From Siderastrea radians (lineage: Eukaryota; Cnidaria; Anthozoa; Scleractinia; Rhizangiidae), in NCBI GenBank assembly GCA_964017195.1, contig OZ024889.1:58966358-59030357 (forward strand): 64,000 bases of DNA, given 5' to 3'. This document shows positions 51,501 through 57,666 of the stretch, one piece after another. Under the pieces are notes generated by a model. That model was not told the origin of the DNA and did not search any database. It saw nothing but the letters and a program-made list of their open reading frames with translations. Made by a program: the position numbers and the translations under genes. The number at the start of each line of letters is the position of its first letter. Positions within the stretch are counted from its first letter, which is position 1.

Positions 51501-54268
51501 ACAGACGACTTACTTTCTGCAAGCCATAGAATAATTTAATATTTGAATCAGAGCAGAACTCTGAAAAAGCTGCTTCTAATCATGGATTGATCAGTTTTTC
51601 TGACCAACCAACCAACCACTTAATCATGGACGTCAGGAAAAGATCATTCCACAAAAATTGCATTACTGACCTCTCAAATGCTTTAAATTTGTTACTCATT
51701 GTAGCTTACAAGGATAGCTCACACGAGAGAATCTTTTTTAGGACTGAACGTAAATAACTTCTGTCACTGAAAATTTCTTCAACGACTCTCCATTGCAACA
51801 CAATTCCACTTCAACTGTTAGTATACAAACATCATCTATTCTAGGGTCTGTAAATAGATTGCAGGTGGCGGCCCTAGAGCTGAAAACATCTGCACAGATG
51901 ACAGAGCTCCACAAGTAGTCTCCTTCTATTTTAACCACTCTTATTGTTAGGTGACATCAAAACGAAACTATGCTCTTTTGCAGAAGAGTAGAATTTTTAA
52001 ATTTAAGTTATTTAACTTAGGCTAATTACAAAGTAATTATTGTTTTATATTTTTTACGTCTAATGGCTTCCCAAAGCTGTACCTGGTAATGTTTTAAGAA
52101 ATCAAAGTCGCCTTTACTGATTGAAGAAGTTGAAGTCTGAATGTTGACATAGGGATTCAACTCTGCTAGCCGTGCTGCACTAGCTTCTGCTCTAAAGAAT
52201 ACAAAAAAAAAATAGAAAAAATTTATAAATAAATAAATTATAAATATTATTGCATAAATAAATAAAATGATTTACAATAATTTTATTATCATTATTAAAA
52301 AAAACTCCATTATTTTGTTGTTCTTTGTTTTAAAACAGCCACATTGCTTTTAAAATTTGTTGACAATCAGAATTTACCTAATATCTGCAAAGTATTTCTT
52401 AGTAGTATAAGCTGGAAAATAATTAAACTCCAAAACCAACTTTAAATGTCTCTTGCCTGTACATGTACAAACTGCTACAAATAGAAAAACATTAAAATCA
52501 GCTGCCATTATAGAGGACCTCTTGCACATCATTAAGAGAGCCTTTTAATTTGTAATAATACCAAGAGTCATTTCCAGCAATAAGAACATTCCTCAGTCTT
52601 TATTAATTAGGTTCGCCATGGATCTTCAACTCCTGTCTGTAGTAATGAGTTGTCGATAATAAGTGAGGCTTTGAAAAGGTTGAGGAGTTGTTCCATGCAT
52701 TAATTTATCAACAAATACCTGCTTTTCTTGTCTTTGACATCATCCTCCCTCAAGAAAAACTGGCTTCCAAGATCTTGATAACTGGCAATCACGGTATCAT
52801 GCAATGTGATAGACTGTGATAGACACATAAAACTTAAAAATCAAAATGCTGCAATAATACAATGTTATTATCAACAATAATATTTTCAGTCCAGTGTAAC
52901 CTAAGATGATGCAAGCTTGTAGTTCACCAGAAGACTTATTACATTTTATAATATTACAAAAGTGGTGGACTTTTTACTTTAAACCTGCTAATTTTCTCCA
53001 AATCAAAACAGGATTGCACACTCTATAGTTGCTTACTAGGGCCCCAAAGACATTTAGGGCTCCAGGGCTCTGGCTCAAACAGTACAGGGCAATACAGATG
53101 TGAAAAATGGGGCTCTGCGCCATTGCTTTTCTCTGACCCAGGTCTCCATTTAGTTAAAATCATCATTTTTGACTGTTTCGATTAACGAAAGGCTTTGCGC
53201 TTCACAATAAAAAAAAATTTCGGGCTCCACAGTTTTTGCCCTCCCAGTAGGTTATCTTTTTAAGCTACTGAAGATACTTGCCACGTGCTGTAAAAAGTTC
53301 AGGTACCTATCTTACATGGCATCAACTTTTTGCACAATGTGTACCACTCTATGTACCGACACAATATAGCTTAAATATTAAACAAGTTAAACAATGTGCT
53401 ATATATAAAAGTACGTGTACCTTAATGCCAGCCAAGACAACATTTTTAGCTGCCAAAAAAGACATCAAAGAATTATAAATTATCACTTAATATTTCTTCA
53501 TGAAAATCTCATACAGATTAAAAACGGCTTGGATGTCTACACTTATATAATTATCTTACCTATTTCTATTCCTAATCCACCAAGACCGCTCAGAAACACT
53601 TTAGAGTGTGCCAGTTTAATCATGGCTCCATCACCAAGCATGTAGCGCTGACGACTAGTCAACAAAATACACTGGGTTAGAAATTAAAGGAGACGAAGGG
53701 GCCATGACACTAGTACAGTCAATGCTCAAATTATCTGATCACTCTGTCAATTCCAGCATGATCAACTAAATATAAAATTTATATTTCGTGCAAGATGCGG
53801 AAACAGCTTATTTAAAACTGCTCATTTAATGTGAACTTACGACAGTTAAGTTTGCCATCCAAGGTTAGTTTTCCATCTGATTTTAATTTGTTGTCATCTT
53901 CATTGGGAAAGTAGATGGACAAATTTGAGAAAGGAAACTCAACCTCTTCCAGATTCATATTAGACTGGTTTTCAGTCTTTGGATGAGTTTAATTTCTTGT
54001 CTAAGATGGCTTTCTTTCTCTGATGTGAATTCAGCAAAACATGTCAAACACAAATTATGTCGAAATAACTGCTTATGATTTTTGTGTGCTGAATTAGCTC
54101 TTTGACCCAACAAAAAGTTAAGAATCCGCTGTCTTCTAATGACTCCAACAAAACGTTGGTTGGCACGTTACTGAAATACAAAGATTGAGATCCTGTTAAG
54201 GACTAAAAAAGATCTTCAGCTCACCTGTACAAAGAGTCATCAATTTCACCATCCACTGTATCTGCCAT
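12272..54268 (-). CDS. UBA6: Ubiquitin-like modifier-activating enzyme 6 (E1), 36 exons
   Basis: This E1 enzyme adenylates ubiquitin (and FAT10 in vertebrates) and carries it as a thioester for transfer to E2 enzymes in the cytosol. Exons in order, minus strand: 54225-54330, 53560-53654, 53421-53449, 52719-52813, 52083-52191, 51339-51419, 46372-46494, 44282-44405, 43572-43684, 42702-42764, 42185-42261, 40079-40145, 39146-39292, 38239-38306, 37615-37693, 35653-35730, 35455-35532, 35102-35150, 23386-23415, 22717-22822, 21645-21711, 21228-21266, 20289-20378, 19949-20029, 19540-19668, 18791-18842, 18652-18715, 17785-17854, 17041-17112, 16354-16468, 15725-15804, 15126-15239, 14688-14815, 14101-14188, 13125-13219, 12272-12389. 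Coding sum is 3057 nt (1018 residues); human UBA6 is about 1050. All phases agree. The ATG at 54268 has G at -3 and +4, but exon 1 is open upstream of it, so an earlier start in an unseen exon is possible. UBA6 is preferred over UBA1 because of motifs such as [15 protein letters not shown] and [10 protein letters not shown]. Confidence 0.97.
12618..12760. repeat. Hairpin MITE
   Basis: The end near 12620 (tctgtttagagatagtcggg) is inverted near 12760 (cccgactacatac...ctgaacag). The interior has an inner palindrome around acgcgcgt. It lies in the last UBA6 intron. A related inner palindrome occurs at 37317-37407. Confidence 0.6.
13509..13869. mobile_element. MITE with TTTAAGCAACGACGACGGCAACG termini
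   Basis: Left arm gagtttaagcaaccacgacg and right arm cgttgccgtcgtcgttgctt are near reverse complements of about 30 bp. It lies in the UBA6 intron between exons 34 and 35. Confidence 0.8.
14330..14600. repeat. Degenerate minisatellite of AAGGGACTGTTTC / GGTGAAAG motifs
   Basis: Imperfect copies of 'aagggactgtttctaaggtg' and 'acacagggac' recur about every 40-70 nt between UBA6 exons 33 and 34. No coding potential is seen. Confidence 0.55.
15940..16210. repeat. Copies of the 106-bp coral-type satellite monomer
   Basis: The segments 'cctgaagtgtgaccattcaa' at about 15980 and 16098 correspond, in reverse orientation, to the monomer tandemly arrayed at 27780-28640. Further solitary copies lie at about 36010-36150, 36935-37025, 40318-40380 and 42060-42125, so it is a dispersed family. 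Confidence 0.65.
17224..17542 (-). mobile_element. tRNA-Ser-headed SINE
   Basis: On the minus strand the head reads like a tRNA with A box 'tggcggagtgtttaggg', a loop with TGA in the anticodon position and B box 'gggttcaagtt'. It is followed by a tail ending in AAATAAAGGACATTTATTTA. The first 24 nt of the head are partly duplicated at 17519-17542. The tail text 'acttgtaaatagccaactgg' also occurs in the SINE split at 40391-41965, so they are one family. Confidence 0.8.
19105..19234. mobile_element. 130-bp MITE with CCTCGGTGTAAGAACCTG termini
   Basis: The terminal 18-mers at 19105-19122 and 19217-19234 are perfect reverse complements. The interior is T-rich. It lies in a UBA6 intron. Confidence 0.9.
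19540..23415 (-). CDS. UBA6: UBA6 exons 19-25: active adenylation and catalytic cysteine region
   Basis: Exon 19 (23386-23415) is only 30 nt. Exon 20 gives [17 protein letters not shown], and exon 21 gives [15 protein letters not shown]. Exon 23 holds [17 protein letters not shown]; the cysteine (residue 598, codon 20346-20348) is the predicted thioester-forming residue, matching the PFCTLKSFP site known in UBA6. Exons 24-25 give [16 protein letters not shown] and [14 protein letters not shown] of the SCCH domain. The exon 24 donor is followed at intron +7 by an (ATC)n microsatellite. Intron 18 (23416-35101, 11.7 kb) precedes this block and contains the nested sulfotransferase. Confidence 0.95.
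19858..19943. repeat. (TGA/ATC)n microsatellite at a UBA6 splice donor
   Basis: About 28 pure triplets. On the UBA6 strand the array starts 6 nt after the exon 24 end (gtaaag then ATC repeats). Confidence 0.97.
21312..21372. repeat. (AAT)n microsatellite
   Basis: Near-perfect AAT triplets inside the UBA6 intron between exons 21 and 22 (intron span 21267-21644). The flank 'cacttatagtgcgcatattc' looks like a LINE 3' tail. Confidence 0.95.
23512..23583. repeat. (ATC)n microsatellite
   Basis: ATC triplets with one CAC interruption near 23563, about 100 bp upstream of UBA6 exon 19. Confidence 0.95.
24527..24564. repeat. (TTG)n microsatellite
   Basis: About 12 TTG triplets, in UBA6 intron 18. 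Confidence 0.9.
24718..26482. repeat. Long inverted repeat, about 880-bp arms, 9-nt loop
   Basis: The left arm 24718-25600 and right arm 25610-26482 are diverged reverse complements (small indels and substitutions throughout). The centre is tatttataga / loop / tctataaata. Both arms keep remnants of one coding frame, including [27 protein letters not shown] and GLSYxADGK, which I cannot assign to a family. The structure sits in UBA6 intron 18, ending about 210 bp before the start codon of the nested sulfotransferase. Confidence 0.93.
26692..31505 (+). CDS. Golgi carbohydrate sulfotransferase (CHST8-14 / HNK-1 type)
   Basis: Enzymes of this superfamily move sulfate from PAPS to sugars of glycosaminoglycans or N-glycans in the Golgi lumen. 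Three exons: 26692-26824, 28844-29058 and 30921-31505 (stop 31503-31505); 310 residues, all phases consistent. The short basic N-terminus and hydrophobic segment at about residues 12-29 ([18 protein letters not shown]) make a type II signal anchor. The 5'-phosphosulfate site is [10 protein letters not shown] (93-102). The 3'-phosphate site is [15 protein letters not shown] (144-158, with Arg148 and Ser156). [18 protein letters not shown] is typical of the Sulfotransfer_2 family. The gene is wholly nested, antisense, in UBA6 intron 18, with long inverted repeats on both sides. The exact substrate cannot be told from the sequence. A possible AATAAA polyadenylation signal lies near 31608. Confidence 0.93.
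27254..27395 (+). mobile_element. tRNA-like SINE (GGT-type anticodon loop)
   Basis: The cloverleaf-like head 27254-27326 has acceptor arms GGCTTAA/TCAAGCC (one mismatch), an A-box-like D arm, a loop holding CGGTA and a T arm ATGGGTTCGATTCCCGT. A damaged D stem and C rather than T before the anticodon argue against a working tRNA gene. The tail 'caactgcttaagttg' is the kind seen in cnidarian tRNA-derived repeats. It lies in intron 1 of the sulfotransferase. Confidence 0.65.
27780..28640. repeat. 106-bp satellite array
   Basis: The motif acaggaaagtactgctcagt recurs at 28051, 28157, 28263 and 28369 (106 bp apart), with more diverged units at about 27788, 27955, 28470 and 28565. The middle units are nearly identical and the edges are diverged, as expected for homogenisation by unequal exchange. 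It is in intron 1 of the sulfotransferase. Confidence 0.93.
29118..30283. mobile_element. Non-autonomous TIR element, about 1.17 kb
   Basis: The termini tatttaaagagggaggtgaa and its inverted counterpart ending at 30283 (ttcacccccctctttaaata) match over about 24 nt. Just inside both ends are many GATCCG/AATCCG motifs. No transposase frame is visible. It fills most of sulfotransferase intron 2. Confidence 0.8.
30358..30585. mobile_element. MITE with about 80-bp inverted arms
   Basis: The left arm from 30358 (aactttggatttatcaactg) and the right arm to 30585 are reverse complements with a few mismatches. The centre contains ccttcgtcg...cgacgaagg-type symmetry around the GACGAAGG motif. It lies in sulfotransferase intron 2. 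Confidence 0.8.
31632..33220. mobile_element. Foldback element with about 490-bp inverted arms
   Basis: Arms 31632-32117 and 32727-33220 are reverse complements with scattered substitutions; the spacer of about 609 bp has no recognisable gene. Outer ends read cggcagtagttgaaaaatcg and its inverse. It begins about 125 bp after the sulfotransferase stop codon. Confidence 0.92.
33235..33840 (-). mobile_element. CR1/L2-like LINE, 5'-truncated reverse transcriptase end
   Basis: The minus-strand peptide includes [34 protein letters not shown] and [14 protein letters not shown], the C-terminal RT signature of CR1/L2/Jockey-type LINEs. The frame is damaged near its end (about 33450), and the 3' tail is AT-rich. 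It is in UBA6 intron 18. Confidence 0.85.
33979..34518. mobile_element. Two adjacent hairpin MITEs
   Basis: The first has arms of about 60 bp at 33979-34040 and 34140-34200 (aatctcgttcccagagtctt type). The second has arms near 34204-34290 and 34460-34518 (ccccagggccttc ... ctctggccaaggctgc). They abut through a shared 'gctgcaaatgca' stretch. From 34519 to 35101 I see no gene. Confidence 0.7.
35102..40145 (-). CDS. UBA6: UBA6 exons 12-18: end of inactive and start of active adenylation domain
   Basis: Exon 13 encodes [20 protein letters not shown], the E1 repeat-1 signature. The active adenylation domain starts at residue 439 in exon 16 with the ATP-binding loop [18 protein letters not shown]. 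Exon 17 gives [19 protein letters not shown] (residues 468-486), with the conserved acidic and arginine residues that contact ATP-Mg in E1 enzymes. Exon 18 encodes [16 protein letters not shown]. Intron 11 holds a LINE inserted in a SINE; intron 13 holds a MITE starting at intron position +8; intron 15 holds a Penelope-like remnant. Confidence 0.95.
36268..36960 (-). mobile_element. Penelope-like element C-terminus (GIY-YIG endonuclease)
   Basis: The minus-strand peptide includes [20 protein letters not shown] and [10 protein letters not shown], the GIY-YIG-type nuclease fold with the preceding cysteine pair typical of Penelope-like elements, followed by [16 protein letters not shown]. Upstream (36660-36960) the frame is broken by an in-frame stop. 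It lies in UBA6 intron 15. Confidence 0.85.
37317..37407. repeat. GC-rich hairpin
   Basis: The segment ctgccgcgtg...gcgcgcgt and its inverse ending cacgcggcag surround a short loop. It is likely the core of a MITE extending to about 37235-37445. Confidence 0.65.
38456..38600. mobile_element. MITE with TAGC(C/T)TGTGAACAGGCTC termini, copy 2
   Basis: Inverted termini extend about 30 nt (tagcttgtgaacaggctcgc and its inverse ending at 38600). It shares its ends with 9367-9556 but has an unrelated interior. It lies in UBA6 intron 13. Confidence 0.85.
38843..39138. mobile_element. MITE with TAGAGC(A/G)GTTTTCAA termini, copy 2
   Basis: The termini at 38843 and 39138 are inverted and match those of 10196-10482; the interior matches in reverse orientation, including the ATTGG boxes. 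Its right end lies seven bases from UBA6 exon 13. Confidence 0.93.
40391..41965 (+). mobile_element. tRNA-headed SINE split by a LINE
   Basis: The head 40391-40465 carries A box 'gtgaccgagtggttagg', an anticodon-like loop cttcgag and B box 'gggttcgaatccc'. The body continues to 40496 and resumes at 41843 with cttgtaaatagccagttggt, the same tail as the SINE at 17224-17542. The split is at the target duplication agtcccgcgt. Confidence 0.85.
40497..41832 (+). mobile_element. 5'-truncated L1/Tx1-like LINE with target-site duplication
   Basis: A continuous frame runs to 41477. It encodes the region after the RT catalytic core and a zinc-binding motif ([18 protein letters not shown]) of the zf-RVT type found at the C-terminus of L1/Tx1-like LINEs. 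The 3' end is AATAAATGTTAC plus an A-run. The 10-bp sequence agtcccgcgt is repeated at 40487-40496 and 41833-41842, proving target-primed insertion of a truncated copy. It is in UBA6 intron 11. Confidence 0.9.
42185..46494 (-). CDS. UBA6: UBA6 exons 7-11: first catalytic cysteine half-domain region
   Basis: Residues 152-318. Exon 7 gives [18 protein letters not shown] and TGEEPKEFF. Exon 8 gives [18 protein letters not shown] and GMTALNGSG. Exon 9 gives [13 protein letters not shown]. Exons 10-11 give [19 protein letters not shown] and [18 protein letters not shown]. This is the E1 FCCH region and the return into the inactive adenylation fold. Intron 7 contains a CR1/L2-like LINE (44828-45430). 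Confidence 0.95.
42880..43260. repeat. Degenerate CCCTATCCCAGAC repeat block
   Basis: Spaced motifs 'ccctatcccagac' and 'tataccagac' ending in a poly-C run (43247-43258). The same kind of block lies at 45850-46070 and, inverted, at 1264-1600. Confidence 0.5.
43795..43990. repeat. Dispersed repeat, copy 1 (copy 2 at 51010-51170)
   Basis: Both stretches carry ttctccata, cttatgg(a/t)actag and gtcactgtt(a/g)gggctt in the same order and spacing. The function is unknown; both are in UBA6 introns. Confidence 0.55.
44828..45430 (-). mobile_element. CR1/L2-like LINE 3' end with (ATT)n tail
   Basis: The minus-strand frame includes [47 protein letters not shown] and [13 protein letters not shown], the CR1/L2 RT C-terminus. 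The open frame 45318-44908 ends just before an (ATT)n tail at 44828-44852, as expected for this clade. It is 5'-truncated near 45430, in UBA6 intron 7. Confidence 0.9.
45850..46070. repeat. Degenerate CCCTATCCCAGAC repeat block, second copy
   Basis: Contains 'ccctattccagac', 'ccctatcccagac' and 'ccctatcctaaac' spaced by 60-80 nt, like 42880-43260. Confidence 0.5.
46736..47850. repeat. TGTTG-rich tract followed by degenerate AC-rich satellite
   Basis: From 46850 to 47030 the plus strand is built from GTTGTGTTGTGTTGC-like words. From about 47080 to 47850 it changes to a low-G tract in which 'cactggcagacaaaatctcc', 'ctcgacaaactcaac' and 'agacagtacgaacccc' recur roughly every 125-155 nt. The segment 46736-46827 is repeated in inverse orientation at about 48630-48710. 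Confidence 0.75.
48540..48710. repeat. Inverted partner of 46736-46900
   Basis: An ACAAC-rich tract is followed by cgaggtaacgtcaagctcga and actccacgaaaaaaattggt, the reverse complement of the 46736-46827 region with modest divergence. The spacer between them is the AC-rich satellite. Confidence 0.75.
48812..49989. repeat. Head-to-head inverted duplication, about 415-bp arms
   Basis: Arms 48812-49222 and 49571-49989 are about 99% alike. Their length difference of 8 bp is one extra TTAGGGTC unit in the right arm. The 348-bp spacer is unique. Each arm contains a 79-nt candidate first exon: minus strand 48999-48921 and plus strand 49794-49872, both beginning ATGGCGGATAAACTTGTTG and ending in CTGAAG before a gtaaaa donor. 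They encode MADKL(V)(E/A)[13 protein letters not shown]. It is in UBA6 intron 6. Confidence 0.93.
49990..50235 (+). pseudogene. Crypton-like / DUF3504-type recombinase fragment
   Basis: Directly after the right arm, one frame reads [20 protein letters not shown] and [13 protein letters not shown] second frame reads [14 protein letters not shown], so there is a frameshift near 50090. These blocks resemble the N-terminal SAM-like region of Crypton-type tyrosine recombinases and their domesticated relatives, recalled rather than searched. The fragment ends before the catalytic domain. Confidence 0.5.
50648..50789. mobile_element. 142-bp TIR element
   Basis: Left terminus ttattagaaggtttagtgtg and the inverse at 50789 (cacactaaactgtctaataa) match over about 32 nt with two or three mismatches. 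The centre includes cgccctacgggc. It is in UBA6 intron 6. Confidence 0.88.
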
Positions 54269-54330
54269 TTCTTGACACAACCTCAAGCTACGTGGCACAC
54301 TATCTACTTGTGTTGTATCAAGATGGTCTT
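51339..54330 (-). CDS. UBA6: UBA6 exons 1-6: N-terminal inactive adenylation half
   Basis: Residues 1-151. The peptide begins [20 protein letters not shown], followed by the nucleotide-fold glycine loop SGLGGLG at residues 37-43, then [20 protein letters not shown] and [11 protein letters not shown]. Exon 3 (53421-53449) is only 29 nt and encodes [10 protein letters not shown] across its junctions. The exon 1-2 junction restores Ser-Arg in YSRQRY. All introns here are short except intron 6 (51338-46495), which is 4.8 kb and repeat-filled. Confidence 0.95.
53840..53968 (-). other. Intronic open frame, possible alternative exon
   Basis: On the UBA6 strand, in intron 1, an ATG opens a 43-codon frame, [20 protein letters not shown] onward, that runs across a good donor (CTGTC then gtaagt). 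The normal UBA6 exon 1-2 junction skips it and no acceptor is clear. It could be an alternative first exon or chance. Confidence 0.25.
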
Positions 54331-55301
54331 CTGTGGAGATATGGCAAAACAGCAGGTTAAATGTAAGGGCTGTATTTCACTTGTGGTGAAGGCCAAAAAA
54401 ATTGGAATTAGAAGAAAGCTTTGATCTAGAGAAACTCTACACGATGTCCAGAAGCTGCAGAAACAGAAGCCAGGACCTGAAATGTTTCAACAAATAAGAT
54501 AGTCTAGATTAATATAGCCATACCTTAACTTGTCAATTAAAATCCCATGGAAAGACTTTCTATTTTGAACAACAGGGTCCAGGACAAAAAGTCAGGGGAC
54601 CATTTTTTGAAACTCCACATAATTTACCAGGCCTGAAAACTTTTTCTGAGCACAGTATATTCTTCAATGGAGACTCAATTTTTATTAACTGTGAAGCTAA
54701 ATTTAAAGATAAATTTATGGAACACGTTGATAATTTTGCACTAACAATACCAAAAAATGGATTCAAAAAAAAAACGTTATCAGGCCCAGCAAGTTACATG
54801 TATGGTTTTTGGCCTCACCATCCTGAACAGGGTATATAATTTTATGCAAGTCTGTCCTAAACAGGGTCTGAACTTGTCCGAAGCAGGGTATGGTTGCACA
54901 ATTGTCATTGTTAAATACGGCTAATATACAGTATTCAGCAATCCTAGATCACAAACATTTGCCAGTCTTTAAAATACTTTAAAATTGTGTAAAACAAGAT
55001 AGTGTGTACATTTGTCCTAAACAGGGACCAAAAATGAAGGATGTTGTCCTAAACAGTGACACTCCTACACCCAAGCATGGGTCAAATACCCCTTCCCTCA
55101 CTGGGGCTCCGGGCTGTTACTGAGAATATTTTTTATCTCACTTCTTGACCTTAATTTTTGCTCTATCCCACCATCCAGTGCTAATCAGAAACTTCATTAC
55201 AATCTGGCAGTGGTATGATGTGCCTTGACAGGGGTTGTGATACAATTTTGCTGTTTTTTTATCCCACTTCTCAACATAGTTTTTACTATTTTCCACATCC
55301 T
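54331..55301. other. UBA6 upstream region with GTCCTAAACAGGGT-type repeats
   Basis: From about 54820 to 55070 the words 'cctgaacagggt', 'gtcctaaacagggt' and 'gtccgaagcagggt' recur. The inverse words recur at 58680-58760. I could not identify an upstream UBA6 exon or core promoter. Confidence 0.45.
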
Positions 55302-56150
55302 GTGTGTGTTTCCTGGTATTAAGGGAGAACATTATTGGCTAGCTGTTGTATTTTGGTGCATGTTTCTTGCATCTTTTGTTTGACAAGGCATATGTACATC
55401 TCTTGGTGATCACAAGACCAAGAAAAAGCCATCCCACCCACAACAGAGGGGACTTCTGACCTCCCACTATCTCCCACTATGAGGTTTCCATTTTGCAGCC
55501 CACCCTTTGCATCCCGTGTGTGTTTCCTGGTATTAAGGGAGAACATTATTGGCTAGCTGTTGTATTTTGGTGCATGTTTCTTGCATCTTTTGTTTGACAA
55601 GGTATATGTACATCTCTTGGTGATCACAAGACCAGGAAAAAGCCATCCCACCCACAACAGAGGGGACTTCTGACCTCCCACTATCTCCCACTATGAGGTT
55701 TCCATTTTGCAGCCCACCCTTTGCATCCCGTGTGTGTTTCCTGGTATTAAGGGAGAACATTATTGGCTAGCTGTTGTATTTTGGTGCATGTTTCTTGCAT
55801 CTTTTGTTTGACAAGGTATATGTACATCTCTTGGTGATCACAAGACCAGGAAAAAGCCATCCCACCCACAACAGAGGGGACTTCTGACCTCCCACTATCT
55901 CCCACTATGAGGTTTCCATTTTGCAGCCCACCCTTTGCATCCCGTGTGTGTTTCCTGGTATTAAGGGAGAACATTATTGGCTAGCTGTTGTATTTTGGTG
56001 CATGTTTCTTGCATCTTTTGTTTGACAAGGTATATGTACATCTCTTGGTGATCACAAGACCAGGAAAAAGCCATCCCACCCACAACAGAGGGGACTTCTG
56101 ACCTCCCACTATCTCCCACTATGAGGTTTCCATTTTGCAGCCCACCCTTA
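55302..56150. repeat. 214-bp tandem minisatellite, four copies
   Basis: Units starting at about 55302, 55516, 55730 and 55944 differ at only a few positions. Each unit carries a 75-codon minus-strand frame ending in a stop, which reflects the repeat and not separate genes. Unit length is not a multiple of three. Confidence 0.96.
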
Positions 56151-56718
56151 AAGGTCAGAACACACGAGGGGACAGCCTCGTTCCCAGGGTCTTCTCTTCT
56201 CTGCAAATGACAAACACTCATAGACTTACAGGTAAGCAGTGTGCGGTTTTATTGAGCGGATTTATTTTAATGTTTTGCGGTTAATTTACTAAAATTAATT
56301 TGGTTTCACTGTTGAGGTCCACTCCATGTTTCGTCTTCACATTTCGGCGAATTTCAGTAAAAGCACCCTAAATTTTGCTTCTTGCTGTTAACTGATCCCT
56401 GTGTGTTAACCCTTCAAGGGACTTGTCCCCGCAACTAGTCCCATCGTGTAAACACTACAGGGGACTAGTGGCTGCAACAAGTCCCTGCAACTAGTCCCCT
56501 TATGTGTACCGACCTTAAAATTCATAGTATCATGCATCCTGCATTGATTTTATTAACGACCATCCCATATCCCGAGAAACCCTTGTTGTACCCTCAACAC
56601 TAGCCACAAGGCTAATAAGTGCTAGAGGCTATACTGTTGGTCACGTGCACAACAAACAGCTGCCAATTTGTTAACAAAAATAATATCACTTAATAAGTTT
56701 AAGCTTAAGATCGATTTA

Positions 56719-57666
56719 TGCATGGTTTAATTTTACCTGTTACCATCCCCCCCCCCCGGGCAACCCCGGGGACAAGTCCAGCTCTTCGGTCCCGGGGGTG
56801 GGGAATTGTTTGAAGCCGTCTTGTCCCGGGAGGAGGGGGGCGGGGCAAATCGAAAATAACTTCTTGTTGTTCTTGTGAAGTACGTCACTTCTCGGTTGAC
56901 GCCGGACCGCGTGGAGAAGACTGCCTATTTCCAGTGAGAATCGCTAGAATTTGCAGCAGACTGCGGGTTAGAGAAGAATAATCTCTCAAAATTAAAGTCT
57001 GTATTCGAAGGTACTTTTATTTTAAATTGTTACTAGAAAACGAATGTGCGTTTGATGCGTACTCGAATGGATGGCATTCGTCACAAACAAAGAAATATTT
57101 CTTCGGCGTATTTATGTATATACTAAGACGACTTAAATAGACTCTATATGAAAACGGATGCACGGCTTTATATTAAACAGAGTTCTCAGTCCAGTGTTCA
57201 TTCTTATGAAACAAGCTAAGAAGAACTCCTTTAAAATGCTGCCAGCAATTTGTTCACGGGCCTCTTGTGCGTATGTGCTAGATTTAGAATAAATCACGTG
57301 GCGAAGACCATTTCTTTACCTGCTAGCCGTATGCCAGTGCGGTTAGAGGTTTTTCTTCAGTTTTCTTTTTCAAATATAGTGTTCATGTTTTTATTACATT
57401 ATACATGTAGTGTCCTTCGTTCAGGAAACTCTAGAAAAGCGTTTAAGTTCTTATCAAAACGTCTGGTTTTGCTGTTGTACGGAAATCTATGCTTTGTACA
57501 CAAAACAACGTATTTGTGGTCGATGAGGAGTCCCGGGGGTGGGGAATTGTCTCTTTCTGCGTGCCCGGGGGTGGGGAATAGACCGCCAAATGAGAACAAA
57601 ATTGCAAATCCCCGGGGGTATGCCCGGGGGGGGGGGGCATGGTTACAGGTAGAATTGAACCATGCA
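56719..57666. mobile_element. 950-bp element with G/C-run terminal inverted repeats
   Basis: Left end tgcatggtttaattttacct ... poly-C ... cccgggca is mirrored at the right end (cccgggggtatgcccgggg ... attgaaccatgca, ending 57666) over about 58 nt. Inside are several CCCGGGGGTGGGGAAT words and a unique centre. No transposase frame is evident; a 148-codon frame at 57250-57696 crosses the terminal repeat and looks accidental. Confidence 0.8.

Noticed and set aside
55138..56221. Four identical 75-residue minus-strand proteins
   Set aside because: Each is one reading of the 214-bp minisatellite unit and ends at the same stop.
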